DNA from: JANNFX01 sp031380225
GTDB lineage: Bacteria > Pseudomonadota > Alphaproteobacteria > Rhizobiales > Hyphomicrobiaceae
DNA: 22,710 nucleotides
Direction: 5' to 3'
Assembly: GCA_031380225.1 (NCBI GenBank)
Contig: JANNFX010000198.1
Location: forward strand, 1 to 22,710
Positions 1-8,566 of this stretch are shown here, in pieces (position 1 is the stretch's first letter; each line of letters begins with the position of its first letter). Below the pieces are notes generated by a model. The model ran no database searches. It saw only the letters and a program-made list of their open reading frames with translations, and was not told the origin of the DNA. Both the position numbers and the translations under genes were made by a program.

Positions 1-72
1 GGACCCGCAGGGCCCGCTCCAAACGGACTTTGGTTTACGGCTTGCGACAGCAATTCAGGACAAACTGACCGA

Positions 73-732
73 GTGACGATCGAACCTGACAACTCTGCTC
101 AACCCGGCGCTGACATAGCGCCCGCCGATCAGCGTTTTTCACGCGAGACCGGGCTTGCCGCGTCATTGGCCGAATTGATCGAGCCGTCGCTTGCAGACAT
201 GGGCTTCCGGCTCGTTCGGGTGACAATCAGCGGTCGCGAAGGCAAAACAGTTCAGATCATGGCCGAACGGCCTGACGGCAGCATCGCCATCGAAGACTGC
301 GAACAAATCTCGCATCAGGTTTCCGCACTCCTTGACGTGAATGACCTCATCCCGGACGCCTATCGCCTTGAAATTTCCTCACCTGGCATCGACCGTCCGT
401 TGGTGCGCCTGTCAGACTTCGAAGACTGGGCTGGTTACGAAGCTAAAATCGAACTCTCAGAACCGGTCGGCGGGCGCAAGCGCTTCCGGGGTAAGCTCGA
501 AGGCTTTGAAGGCAACGAAGTCCGGATCGAATGTGATCTTGACCAAATCGGCGTCACAACGCTGGGCTTCCCATTCACTCTTATTTCAGAAGCGCACTTG
601 GTGTTGACCGATGACCTGGTCCGCGAAGCGCTGCGCCGTTCGAAAAATGCCACCAAAGCCGGCCTCGGTGACGGGGCTGAGCCAACCGACGACATCCAAA
701 TCAAAACGAAAGCCAAAGGACGAAAATCATGA
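73..732 (+). CDS. rimP: Ribosome maturation factor RimP
   Basis: RimP binds the 30S subunit and helps its late assembly in the cytoplasm. The 219-residue product has the two-domain RimP layout. The N-terminal alpha/beta domain (about residues 30-110) carries the family pattern of a conserved LV-x-V segment and the motif YRLEISSPGIDRPL (about 96-109). The Sm-like beta domain follows (about 115-185). A charged low-complexity tail of about 30 residues makes it longer than E. coli RimP, as is common in alphaproteobacteria. The start is GTG; the only upstream purine-rich stretch is AGGA about 12 nt away, so the ribosome site is weak. It overlaps nusA by 4 bp (ATGA), the classic rimP-nusA coupling. 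Identification is firm; the exact start is slightly less so. Confidence 0.95.
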   Translation: MTIEPDNSAQPGADIAPADQRFSRETGLAASLAELIEPSLADMGFRLVRVTISGREGKTVQIMAERPDGSIAIEDCEQISHQVSALLDVNDLIPDAYRLEISSPGIDRPLVRLSDFEDWAGYEAKIELSEPVGGRKRFRGKLEGFEGNEVRIECDLDQIGVTTLGFPFTLISEAHLVLTDDLVREALRRSKNATKAGLGDGAEPTDDIQIKTKAKGRKS

Positions 733-2366
733 GCAGTGCGGGTATCAGTGCTAACCGGCTCGAGCTTCTTCAGATCGCCGACAACGTTGCGCGTGAAAAA
801 TCGATCGACAAAAAGATCGTGCTGCAGGCGATGGAAGACGCTATTCAAAAAGCGGCCAAGTCGCGCTACGGCGGCGATAATGACATTCGCTGCGAAATCG
901 ATACTAAAACCGGCGAGGCGCGTTTGGCGCGCGTGCGCACCGTTGTCGAAATAGTCGAGAACGAACCGATTGAAATCGTGCTCGCCGAGGCCATCAAGAA
1001 AAACCCTGACGCGAAGGTCGGCGATTTGATTGCAGAAACGCTGCCACCAATGGATTTCGGCCGCGTCGCAGCTCAGAACGCCAAACAGGTCATCGTCCAG
1101 AAAGTTCGCGAAGCTGAGCGCGATCGCCAGTTCGGTGAATACAAGGACCGCATCGGCGAAATCATCAACGGCACCGTAAAGCGGGCCGAATATGGAAATG
1201 TCATCGTTGACCTTGGCCGTGCTGAAGGCATCATTCGCCGCGATGACATGATCCCGCGTGAGAATGTCCGCCTCGGCGACCGCATCCGCGCTTATATTCA
1301 CGACGTCAGACGCGAACAGCGCGGACCGCAGATTTTCCTGTCACGCTCAAAGCCCGAATTCATGCAGAAGTTGTTCATGCAGGAAGTACCGGAAGTCTAC
1401 GACGGCATTGTCGAGATCAAATCGGTGGCCCGCGATCCTGGCAGCCGCGCAAAAATCGCAGTGTTATCTAACGACTCCTCGATCGACCCGGTCGGCGCCT
1501 GCGTTGGTATGCGTGGCGCCCGCGTGCAAGCGGTCGTCAACGAATTGCAAGGCGAAAAGGTCGACATCATTCAATGGAGCGCAGACGCGGCGACGTTTAT
1601 CGTCAACGCACTGGCACCGGCCGAAGTGTCGAAAGTCGTCCTTGACGAAGATACCAACCGCATTGAAGTGGTGGTGCCGGAGCTGCAACTTTCACTCGCT
1701 ATCGGACGGCGCGGTCAGAACGTGCGGCTAGCATCGCAATTAACCGGCTGGGACATCGACATTGTCACGGAAGCTGAAGAAAGCGAACGGCGGCAGAAAG
1801 AATTCGCCGAGCGTAGCCAGGTGTTCATGGACGCGCTTGACGTCGACGAAGTCATTGCCCAGCTGCTCGTTACCGAAGGCTTTGCAACAGTTGAAGAAGT
1901 TGCGTTTGTCGACATCGCCGAAGTCGCCCACATTGAAGGCTTTACCGAGGAGACGGCAGTGGAAATTCAGGGTCGTGCACGTGAATACTTGGAGAAAATC
2001 GAAGCTGAGAGAGACCAGAAGCGCCGCGACCTTGGCGTATCCGACGATCTCGTCAGCGTGGAGGGCGTGACCCCAGCGATGCTGGTTGCGTTCGGCGAAA
2101 ATGGCGTCAAGTCACTCGAAGACCTGGCCGATTGCGCGACAGACGACCTGTTGGGTTGGGTCGAACGCAAGAAGGAAAAGGACGCCGAGCCGATCCGGCA
2201 CAAGGGCATCCTGGCTGGCTTCGAAGTTGGCCGTAAGGAAGCCGAAGACATGATCATGTCGGCGCGCGTCCTGGCCGGCTGGATCAGCGCCGAAGACTTA
2301 ATTCCTGTAGGCGCAGACGAGGGCGAGGGCGAGGGCGAAGACGCCGAACCAGCGACCGAAGGTTAA
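729..2366 (+). CDS. nusA: Transcription termination/antitermination factor NusA
   Basis: NusA binds RNA polymerase and nascent RNA and modulates pausing, intrinsic termination and antitermination. Domains in order in this 545-residue protein: N-terminal RNAP-binding domain (about 1-125), S1 domain (about 142-206, with GTVKRAEYGNVIVDLG), KH1 with GMRG at 260-263, KH2 with GRRG at 326-329, then two C-terminal helix-hairpin-helix acidic repeats (about 365-420 and 438-515). The protein ends in a short Gly-Glu run encoded by a GAGGGC repeat near 2320-2340. The ATG overlaps the rimP stop (ATGA). Length and domain order are standard for Proteobacteria. Confidence 0.98.
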   Translation: MSSAGISANRLELLQIADNVAREKSIDKKIVLQAMEDAIQKAAKSRYGGDNDIRCEIDTKTGEARLARVRTVVEIVENEPIEIVLAEAIKKNPDAKVGDLIAETLPPMDFGRVAAQNAKQVIVQKVREAERDRQFGEYKDRIGEIINGTVKRAEYGNVIVDLGRAEGIIRRDDMIPRENVRLGDRIRAYIHDVRREQRGPQIFLSRSKPEFMQKLFMQEVPEVYDGIVEIKSVARDPGSRAKIAVLSNDSSIDPVGACVGMRGARVQAVVNELQGEKVDIIQWSADAATFIVNALAPAEVSKVVLDEDTNRIEVVVPELQLSLAIGRRGQNVRLASQLTGWDIDIVTEAEESERRQKEFAERSQVFMDALDVDEVIAQLLVTEGFATVEEVAFVDIAEVAHIEGFTEETAVEIQGRAREYLEKIEAERDQKRRDLGVSDDLVSVEGVTPAMLVAFGENGVKSLEDLADCATDDLLGWVERKKEKDAEPIRHKGILAGFEVGRKEAEDMIMSARVLAGWISAEDLIPVGADEGEGEGEDAEPATEG

Positions 2367-2398
2367 GCAGTGTTGGATGATGTGAGGCAGGCGGCGAA

Positions 2399-3061
2399 TT
2401 GGCAGACGCACAAGAGCAACAGGACGACGAGGAAATCGGCACGGACCGCGAGACCGGCCCGCTGCGATTGTGCGTTGTCACGCGCCAGTCGCTAGAACCC
2501 ATTGAACTCATCCGGTTTGTTGCCGGACCCGGCGGCGTGATTGTTCCTGACCTATCCAAAAAGCTGCCCGGCCGCGGCGTCTGGGTGACTGTTGAGCGGC
2601 CGCTCCTTGACCGCGCCATCAAACAGAATTCCTTCGCCAAGAGCTTGAAAAAACAGATAAAAATACCGGACGGCTTGGCTGATCAGGTCGATATGTTGCT
2701 GATGCTACGAACTATCAACGCGCTATCGTTGGCCAAGAAATCCGGGTCGATTTTGACCGGCGCGACTAAAATTGATGCGGCCCTCGAAAAGGGCACTGTG
2801 GCGGTTTTGTTGCACGGGCTCGACGCAGCAGCTGACGGCCGGGCCAAACTCGACCGTAAATTCATTGCCATTTCAGCCGCACACGGCCGCGAGGCGCGCA
2901 TATTTGCCCTGCTGACGATTGAGCAAATGAGCTTGGCCATTGGCGGGCAAAATGTGGTACATGCTGCCCTCAATCACGGTGGAGCGGCGGAAAAGTACGC
3001 AGTCGAGGCTGGACGCTTAACGCGGTTCCGGTCCGATTCGTCCGTTTTGGACACAGCATAA
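2399..3061 (+). CDS. YlxR-family RNA-binding protein with L7Ae-like C-terminal domain
   Basis: Residues about 20-95 form a YlxR (DUF448) domain with the family patterns RLCVVTRQ near the start and LPGRGVWV in the middle. Residues about 100-200 look like a ribosomal L7Ae/L30e-like RNA-binding domain (AGLATKIDAALEKG-type helix, here TGATKIDAALEKG). This two-domain form is common in alphaproteobacteria and always sits between nusA and infB. The role is not settled; nucleic-acid binding and nucleoid or RNase P links have been proposed for YlxR homologues. The start is TTG: an in-frame TGA lies at 2378-2380 and no ATG or GTG occurs between, so TTG is the only available start upstream of the domain. 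It begins 32 bp after nusA. Confidence 0.88.
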   Translation: MADAQEQQDDEEIGTDRETGPLRLCVVTRQSLEPIELIRFVAGPGGVIVPDLSKKLPGRGVWVTVERPLLDRAIKQNSFAKSLKKQIKIPDGLADQVDMLLMLRTINALSLAKKSGSILTGATKIDAALEKGTVAVLLHGLDAAADGRAKLDRKFIAISAAHGREARIFALLTIEQMSLAIGGQNVVHAALNHGGAAEKYAVEAGRLTRFRSDSSVLDTA

Positions 3062-3189
3062 CTCTCGCCACCTGCGAAACTCGACGACGCTCGACACTTA
3101 CGACCCTGGGCTGTGACGCTGCCCACGACGCACTCTGCAATCAACGCCCGCACGACGCGGCCGGAACGAAGGTTTAAACGGACACACGC

Positions 3190-5943
3190 ATGAGCGATAC
3201 GAAGGAGCCCCAAGAGAAAGCAGTGCGCGCAGGCGGCGGCAAGACATTGTCACTGCAGCGCACCGTGGAAGCGGGACATGTTCGGCAGAACTTCAGTCAC
3301 GGCCGTTCGAAGTCGGTTGTGGTTGAGAAAAAGAAGTCGCGCAAAATTGGTGGCCCTGGCGATGCGCCGGCCGCGGTTATGCCCGAACCCGTTGCTCGAA
3401 AGGTTGAAGCAAAAGCGCCGCCTCGTCCGGCTGCTCCTGCTGCCCAACCCGGACCGCAGTCTGGACAGTTGCGTCAATCAGAACGCGATGCACGTTCGCG
3501 TGCGCTTGCCGAAGCGATGAAGAGCAATGAAGCAGAAGAAGCCGAACGCGTTCAGCGCGCATTGGATGCGCCGCCGCCTGCTCCAGCTCCAACAGCTCCA
3601 CAAGCCGCTCCGTCAAAACCGGCCGCTGAAGCACCTAAATCACTTGCCCCTTTAAGTTCCGTGCCCGCAGCGGCTGCGCCATCTGGATCGCCCGCACCGG
3701 CTCGTCCACCATTTTCGCCAGCGCCACGAACTGGTGACCGCGCTCCAGACCGGCGTCCGGCGTCCGGTCCAAGCGGCGGTGCAGACTCGCGCGGCCCAGC
3801 CCGCGCCCGTCCGCAAAGTTTCAACACGGCCCATCAGCCTCGTGAAGGCGGCCGCCCGAAAAACATCGAAATTAATATCGGCCGTCCTCCGGCTCCTCCT
3901 GAACCCGGCGAGCTGACCAAGAATCGCGAAGCGCGCACTGAAACGCGCAATCGTCCCGCCGCTGTGCCGGTGACCGAGGACGATGACGTCCGCATGATCA
4001 AGAAGGGCGGCAAGCTCGTCCGCCAAGCGGTCAAGACGACGCCCGAAGAAAAGCGCGAACGCGTCAAGCTGACCATCAACAACGCTTTCGATCAAGAGCA
4101 GCGCGAACGCTCGCTGGCGTCGCTGAAGCGCAAGCGCGAGCGCGAAAAGCTGAAGGCCATGGGCATCCAGCAGCCACGCGACAAGATCATGCGCGAAGTC
4201 ATCATTCCTGAAGCGATGACCATTCAGGAACTTTCAAACCGCATGTCGGAACGCGGCGTCGACGTCATCAAGTTCTTGATGAAAGAAGGCGAGATGCATA
4301 AGATCACTGATGTGATCGATGCTGACACCGCCGAACTCATCGTTGCCGAATTCGGCCACACCGCGAAGCGCGTCTCAGAATCCGACGTTGAAATCGGATT
4401 TACCGGCGACAAGGACGTCGATGATCATTTGGTCTCACGTGCCCCAATTGTTACCATCATGGGCCACGTCGACCACGGCAAGACATCACTCCTCGATGCG
4501 ATCCGTAAAACCAACGTTGTCTCCGGCGAAGCTGGCGGCATCACACAGCATATCGGCGCTTACCAAGTTGTGACGCCGTCGGGCAACAAGGTGACGTTTA
4601 TCGATACGCCAGGTCACGCGGCGTTTACAGCCATGCGCGCTCGCGGCGCCAAGGCAACCGACATTGTTGTTTTGGTGGTTGCGGCCGATGACGGCGTCAT
4701 GCCGCAAACGGTTGAAGCCATCAATCACGCCAAGTCGGCAGGCGTGCCGATGATCGTTGCAGTCAACAAGATCGACAAGCCGGGTGCCGATCCAAGCAAG
4801 GTCCGCACCGGACTGTTGCAATATGAGATCGTCGTTGAAAGCATGGGCGGTGAAACCCTCGAAGTGCCGGTTTCGGCACTCAAAGGCACCAACCTCGACA
4901 AGCTGTTGGAAGCCATCCATCTGCAAGCTGAAATTCTCGACCTCAAGGCCAATGCAGATCGAGCAGCCGAAGGCGTTGTCATCGAAGCCAAGCTTGAAAA
5001 AGGCCGTGGCCCGGTCGGCACCGTGCTTGTTCAACGCGGCACATTGGGTGTTGGTGACGTCGTCGTGGCTGGCACGGCATGGGGCCGTGTGCGCGCACTC
5101 ATCGACGACAAGGGCGCCAACACTGCCAAGGCCGGACCCTCGGTCCCGGTTGAAATTCTCGGCTTTGACTCGGCACCAGAAGCAGGCGATCAGTTTGCCG
5201 TTGTCGAAAACGAAGCCCGCGCCCGCGAAATTACCGACTACCGCATTCGAAAGCGCCGCGAGACTCTCGGCACCGCCGGCACGTCGCGCACGCTTGAACA
5301 AATGATGCAGCAGTTGAAGGAAGACGGGAAAAAGGAATTCCCACTTATCATCAAGGGCGATGTTCAGGGTTCGATCGAAGCCATCGCTGGTTCGCTTGCC
5401 AAACTGGGCACCAACGAAGTTGGCGCCCGGTTGGTGCATTTGGCCGTCGGCCAGATCACAGAATCGGACGTGGCACTCGCCAGCGCCGCCAAAGCCATCA
5501 TCGTCGGCTTCAACGTGCGTGCAAACGTGCAAGCCAAGCAAGCGGCCGATCAGCAGGGCATCGAAATCCGCTATTACAATATCATCTACGATCTGGTCGA
5601 CGACGTGAAAGCGGCCATGTCGGGTCTATTGGCGCCAACGAAGCGCGAAGTGTTCCTCGGCTATGCCACCATCAAGCAGATCTTCAATGTTACGAAGGCT
5701 GGCAAGGTTGCTGGTTGCATCGTCACTGACGGCAAGGTCGAACGCGGCGCCAAGGTGCGCCTGTTGCGCGACAAGGTCGTCATTCACGAAGGCACGCTGT
5801 CGGTCTTGAAACGCTTCAAGGACGACGTCCGCGAAGTTCCGGTTGGTCAAGAGTGCGGCATGGCATTCGCGAACTACCAGGACATCCGCGAAGGTGACGA
5901 AATCGAGTGCTTCCAGGTCGAGATCATCCAGCGGTCGCTGTAA
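3190..5943 (+). CDS. infB: Translation initiation factor IF-2
   Basis: IF-2 is the GTPase that recruits fMet-tRNA to the 30S subunit and promotes 50S joining. The 917-residue protein begins with an IF2-associated segment (about 12-50), then a long Ala/Pro/Arg linker (about 65-300, low complexity), the IF2_N domain (about 335-385), and the GTPase domain. The G motifs are visible: GHVDHGKT (425-432), the switch I GGITQHIG, DTPGH (472-476) and NKID (526-529). Domains II, III and the fMet-tRNA-binding C-terminal domain follow and end in EIECFQVEIIQRSL. It starts 128 bp after the ylxR-like gene; the ribosome site before ATG is weak (GGA 8-10 nt upstream). The gap to rbfA contains a palindromic repeat element. 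Confidence 0.98.
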   Translation: MSDTKEPQEKAVRAGGGKTLSLQRTVEAGHVRQNFSHGRSKSVVVEKKKSRKIGGPGDAPAAVMPEPVARKVEAKAPPRPAAPAAQPGPQSGQLRQSERDARSRALAEAMKSNEAEEAERVQRALDAPPPAPAPTAPQAAPSKPAAEAPKSLAPLSSVPAAAAPSGSPAPARPPFSPAPRTGDRAPDRRPASGPSGGADSRGPARARPQSFNTAHQPREGGRPKNIEINIGRPPAPPEPGELTKNREARTETRNRPAAVPVTEDDDVRMIKKGGKLVRQAVKTTPEEKRERVKLTINNAFDQEQRERSLASLKRKREREKLKAMGIQQPRDKIMREVIIPEAMTIQELSNRMSERGVDVIKFLMKEGEMHKITDVIDADTAELIVAEFGHTAKRVSESDVEIGFTGDKDVDDHLVSRAPIVTIMGHVDHGKTSLLDAIRKTNVVSGEAGGITQHIGAYQVVTPSGNKVTFIDTPGHAAFTAMRARGAKATDIVVLVVAADDGVMPQTVEAINHAKSAGVPMIVAVNKIDKPGADPSKVRTGLLQYEIVVESMGGETLEVPVSALKGTNLDKLLEAIHLQAEILDLKANADRAAEGVVIEAKLEKGRGPVGTVLVQRGTLGVGDVVVAGTAWGRVRALIDDKGANTAKAGPSVPVEILGFDSAPEAGDQFAVVENEARAREITDYRIRKRRETLGTAGTSRTLEQMMQQLKEDGKKEFPLIIKGDVQGSIEAIAGSLAKLGTNEVGARLVHLAVGQITESDVALASAAKAIIVGFNVRANVQAKQAADQQGIEIRYYNIIYDLVDDVKAAMSGLLAPTKREVFLGYATIKQIFNVTKAGKVAGCIVTDGKVERGAKVRLLRDKVVIHEGTLSVLKRFKDDVREVPVGQECGMAFANYQDIREGDEIECFQVEIIQRSL

Positions 5944-5959
5944 TCAAACCCACACATCT

Positions 5960-6097
5960 CGTCATCCCCGCCACTTCGGGCGGGGATCCGTCATGGTTCA
6001 GTATTGTTTCGATCTGCGTTGTGGATTGAATCTCTAATTCAACGGCATACCGCTCAATTTGAAGCTTGACGGGTCTCCGCCCAAGGCGGGGATGACG
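5960..6097. repeat. Composite palindromic repeat element between infB and rbfA
   Basis: Two arms, 5960-5993 and 6067-6097, are inverted repeats of each other. The outermost 13 bases match exactly (CGTCATCCCCGCC at the left, GGCGGGGATGACG at the right). Each arm is also a hairpin on its own: ATCCCCGCC pairs with GGCGGGGAT in the left arm and CTCCGCC with GGCGGGG (one G-T pair) in the right arm. The 73-nt spacer is AT-richer and holds a third small stem, TTGAAT/ATTCAA (6026-6042). This layout resembles dispersed extragenic palindromic elements of alphaproteobacteria. It lies between stop and start codons and could fold in the infB-rbfA transcript. Confidence 0.85.
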
Positions 6098-6161
6098 CAA
6101 CTTGATGGAGCGGGTTTGTTCTCAGAAAGCATCTGCGGTCCAACTCCGCGGCAGAGAGAAA

Positions 6162-6563
6162 ATGACCAAGAAAAACTTCAAAAGCCTCACCAAAGGCCCC
6201 TCACAGCGCATGTTGCGCGTCGCTGAAATGATCCGCCATAAGCTGGCGGAAATGCTGACGCATAGCGAAATCCATGATGATGTTTTGGCGAGCCATGTAA
6301 TCACCATTCCAGAAGTGCGTATGTCGCCGGATCTGAAAGTGGCAACCGCTTACGTGATGCCGCTTGGTGGTAAGGGAGCGGACGTGGTGATCAAATCGCT
6401 TGAACGCCATCGCGGCTATATCCGGTCGCAGGTCGCCCAAACGCTTGATTTGCGCCACGCTCCGGAAATCCGCTTCAAGTTTGACGACACCTTTGACGAG
6501 GTTTCAAAGATTGACGCACTCTTGCACAGCGATTCCGTCCGCCGCGACGTCGAGAAGAAATAG
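6162..6563 (+). CDS. rbfA: 30S ribosome-binding factor RbfA
   Basis: RbfA is a KH-like cold-shock protein that binds the 30S subunit during 16S rRNA 5'-end maturation. The 133-residue product matches the family: RMLRVAEMIRHKLAEML near the N terminus, then VITIPEVRMSPDLKVATAYVMPLG (residues about 46-70), then the C-terminal LRHAPEIRFKFDDTFDE. I chose ATG at 6162 because AGAGAGAA ends about 1-5 nt upstream. The frame stays open to a TTG at 6102, but those extra 20 residues are not RbfA-like and begin just after the palindromic element. It is followed immediately by a second repeat element before truB. Confidence 0.95.
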   Translation: MTKKNFKSLTKGPSQRMLRVAEMIRHKLAEMLTHSEIHDDVLASHVITIPEVRMSPDLKVATAYVMPLGGKGADVVIKSLERHRGYIRSQVAQTLDLRHAPEIRFKFDDTFDEVSKIDALLHSDSVRRDVEKK

Positions 6564-6566
6564 TGC

Positions 6567-6693
6567 GGGGTCTGACCCATCACGCTTCGCGTGTCTTCGA
6601 CACGACGAGTCTGACCCCATGCTCCGAACTATCGATTGCTGCCTACTTCCACCAACATTGTGCCCCGGCGTCAGACCCGCTGGGTCAAACCCC
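6567..6693. repeat. GGGGTYTGACCC inverted-repeat element between rbfA and truB
   Basis: The element is bounded by GGGGTCTGACCC (6567-6578) and the near-complement GGGTCAAACCCC (6682-6693). A third, partial copy GAGTCTGACCCC sits inside at 6607-6618, and a fourth degenerate copy is GCGTCAGACCC near 6668-6678. Between the first and third copies are two overlapping, mutually exclusive hairpins: CACGC-TTC-GCGTG (6581-6593) and CGTGTC-TTC-GACACG (6590-6604). GACCC-GCT-GGGTC forms another stem near 6674-6686. It fills almost the entire rbfA-truB gap. The sequence family differs from the infB-rbfA element. Confidence 0.75.
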
Positions 6694-6706
6694 GAACAGG
6701 ACGCCA

Positions 6707-7627
6707 ATGGCACGCCGTAAAAAAGGAATTCCAGTCAACGGCTGGATCGTGCTCGACAAGCCGCTCGGCATGACGTCAACGCAAGCACTGGCGGCGGTGA
6801 AGCGCTTGTTCGACGCGCAGAAGGCAGGTCACGCCGGCACTTTGGACCCCCTGGCAACCGGAATTCTTCCGCTCGCATTTGGCGAAGCGACCAAGACTGT
6901 GCCATTCGCGTTCGATGGCCAGAAGGCCTATCGGTTCACAGTTCGGTGGGGCATTGAAACAACGACCGATGACGCCGAAGGTCCGCATGTCAAAACCAGC
7001 GACGCACGGCCGACCAATGCTGAAATCGACGCGCTCATCCCACGCTTCACCGGCGAGATCATGCAGGTGCCGCCGCAGTTTTCCGCCATTAAGATCGACG
7101 GCCAACGCGCCTATAATTTGGCGCGTGACGGAGAGGACGTAAAACTGGAAGCCCGTCCAGTGACGATCGATCGTTTGGCGATGGTCGAACGCGATAGCGC
7201 CGATACGGCCATATTTGAAGCCGAATGCGGCAAGGGAACTTATGTGCGCTCGGTTGCCCGGGACATGGGCCGCATCTTAGGTTGCTATGGGCACGTCATC
7301 GACTTGCGCCGCACACGAGTCGGCCCGTTCATGGAAGTGAATTCAGTTACACTTGATGCCTTGCGGGCTGCCGCCGCAGACGAAGGCGGCGGCGGCGTAA
7401 GTCAGTTCCTGAAGCCTGTTGAAACGGTGTTGGCTGACGTACCCGAACTTTTGGTCTCGCCACCCGATGCAGCCAACCTCGTTCAAGGCCGGGCGGTGCT
7501 GATCCGCGGACGTGATGCACCGGTTTTGTCGGGACCAATGTATGCGACCTGCCGCGGTCAATTGGTGGCACTCGGCGAAGTTCACAAAGGTGCGTTGCAT
7601 CCGACGCGCGTGTTTAATCTCGGCTAA
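6707..7627 (+). CDS. truB: tRNA pseudouridine(55) synthase TruB
   Basis: TruB isomerises U55 to pseudouridine in the T-loop of most tRNAs. The 306-residue product has NGWIVLDKPLGMTS at the N terminus and the catalytic motif GHAGTLDPLATG with nucleophile Asp47, then the family patterns YRFTVRWG, PPQFSAIKIDGQRAY and CGKGTYVRSVARD; a PUA-like C-terminal domain follows (about 245-306). ATG 6707 was chosen because AGGA lies a few bases upstream and the protein aligns from there. The frame extends upstream to 6563, but that extension only translates the repeat element. The next gene starts 14 bp downstream with a good ribosome site, so co-transcription is likely. Confidence 0.96.
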   Translation: MARRKKGIPVNGWIVLDKPLGMTSTQALAAVKRLFDAQKAGHAGTLDPLATGILPLAFGEATKTVPFAFDGQKAYRFTVRWGIETTTDDAEGPHVKTSDARPTNAEIDALIPRFTGEIMQVPPQFSAIKIDGQRAYNLARDGEDVKLEARPVTIDRLAMVERDSADTAIFEAECGKGTYVRSVARDMGRILGCYGHVIDLRRTRVGPFMEVNSVTLDALRAAAADEGGGGVSQFLKPVETVLADVPELLVSPPDAANLVQGRAVLIRGRDAPVLSGPMYATCRGQLVALGEVHKGALHPTRVFNLG

Positions 7628-7641
7628 TCCCGGAGAACCGC

Positions 7642-8472
7642 TTGGCCCGCGTTCTTTGCATATCGTCCAATGTCGCGCGCGGACACATTGGGCTTGGCGC
7701 AACCGTACCGGCCCTTGAAACGTTGGGGCATGAGGTCATCGCCTTACCAACTGTGATGCTGTCCAACCATCCCGGTCACGCGTTATTTGTAAAACACGAT
7801 GTTGCACCGGCGTTTTTGACCAAGTCAGTCGCAGTGTTCCAAATGTCCGGATGGCTCAAGGATATTGACGCGGTTCTGTCCGGCTATTTGCCGACCGCAG
7901 GACATGTGGCGGCAGTTGCGAAAATCGTCCGCCAAGTGCGCAAGGCCAATCCGAAATCGATCTATGTTTGCGATCCAGTGTTGGGCGATGATCCTGGTGG
8001 GCTCTATATTCCAGCTCAGGCCGCCTCCGCCATTCGTGATCTGCTTGCCGGCCTCGCCGATTACATTACACCCAATCGATTTGAACTGCAGTGGTTGTCA
8101 GGCGTCAGCGTTACTTCGGCAAAAGGCGCCGCAGATGCGGCACAGGTTTTGGGCCGGCCGGTCACCGTCGCAACGTCGGTGCCAACAGGCAAGCGATCCA
8201 CCATCGGCACCATGCTGATGGCGGCAGGCTCCCAGCCGCGATTATTCCCAGTTAAACATTGGAAAAGCGCTCCACACGGGACTGGCGATTTGCTTGCTGG
8301 GTTGTTTGCCGGGCATGTCTTGTCGGGGCAAACGTTCGAAAACTCTGCCGGCCGTGCCGCAGCAGGAGTGGCACTTGCCGTTGCAGATAGCCAAGGCTGC
8401 GACGAGCTTGACCTGACAAACAGCCGCGCCCACTGGCTTGATATTGTGCCGGTGGACAGCCATATCATCTAA
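7642..8472 (+). CDS. Pyridoxal kinase-like protein (PdxK/PdxY family)
   Basis: The product (276 residues) belongs to the ribokinase-fold pyridoxal kinases, which phosphorylate the 5' hydroxyl of pyridoxal in the cytoplasmic B6 salvage route. The N terminus ARVLCISSNVARGHIGLGA and PTVMLSNHPGHA match PdxY/PdxK closely. VCDPVLGDDPGGLY (about 113-126) is the central nucleotide/substrate loop, and the C-terminal HGTGDLLAGLF (about 212-222) holds the catalytic Asp and anion hole. The start is TTG, supported by GGAG 6 nt upstream and by the alignment of the first residues. Distinguishing PdxK from PdxY would need an alignment. Confidence 0.88.
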   Translation: MARVLCISSNVARGHIGLGATVPALETLGHEVIALPTVMLSNHPGHALFVKHDVAPAFLTKSVAVFQMSGWLKDIDAVLSGYLPTAGHVAAVAKIVRQVRKANPKSIYVCDPVLGDDPGGLYIPAQAASAIRDLLAGLADYITPNRFELQWLSGVSVTSAKGAADAAQVLGRPVTVATSVPTGKRSTIGTMLMAAGSQPRLFPVKHWKSAPHGTGDLLAGLFAGHVLSGQTFENSAGRAAAGVALAVADSQGCDELDLTNSRAHWLDIVPVDSHII

Positions 8473-8489
8473 GGCAGCGTTTGCCTTTT
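8471..8489 (+). terminator. Possible intrinsic terminator after the pyridoxal kinase gene
   Basis: AAGGCA (starting inside the TAA stop) pairs perfectly with TGCCTT across a 5-nt loop, and the 3' arm runs into TTTT. The stem is only 6 bp and the U-tract 4 nt, so termination would be partial at best. Confidence 0.35.
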
Positions 8490-8566
8490 CGAATAGTCTG
8501 ACTTTGCCGATCCGCCTTGCAACCGAACTTGGTCTTAGAGCCAAGGATCCAGACGGAGACTTCACC

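Noticed and set aside
1..72. Possible tRNA or gene end upstream of rimP, with a GGACCC-GCA-GGGCCC hairpin at the very start
   Set aside because: No CCA end, T-loop or coding frame is visible in so short a piece; the hairpin has a mismatch and no U-tract.
435..1301. Long antisense open frame across rimP-nusA (288 codons)
   Set aside because: It overlaps two certain genes on the other strand and its translation shows no family pattern; it is a codon-bias shadow.
4486..5541. 351-codon antisense open frame inside infB
   Set aside because: It lies wholly within the IF-2 GTPase coding sequence; Cys/His-rich translation is typical of an antisense shadow.
6102..6161. N-terminal extension of RbfA from a TTG
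   Set aside because: The extra 20 residues do not match RbfA, and ATG 6162 has a clear AGAGAGAA ribosome site.
6563..6706. 48-codon extension of TruB upstream
   Set aside because: It translates a palindromic repeat element; TruB similarity begins at the ATG at 6707.
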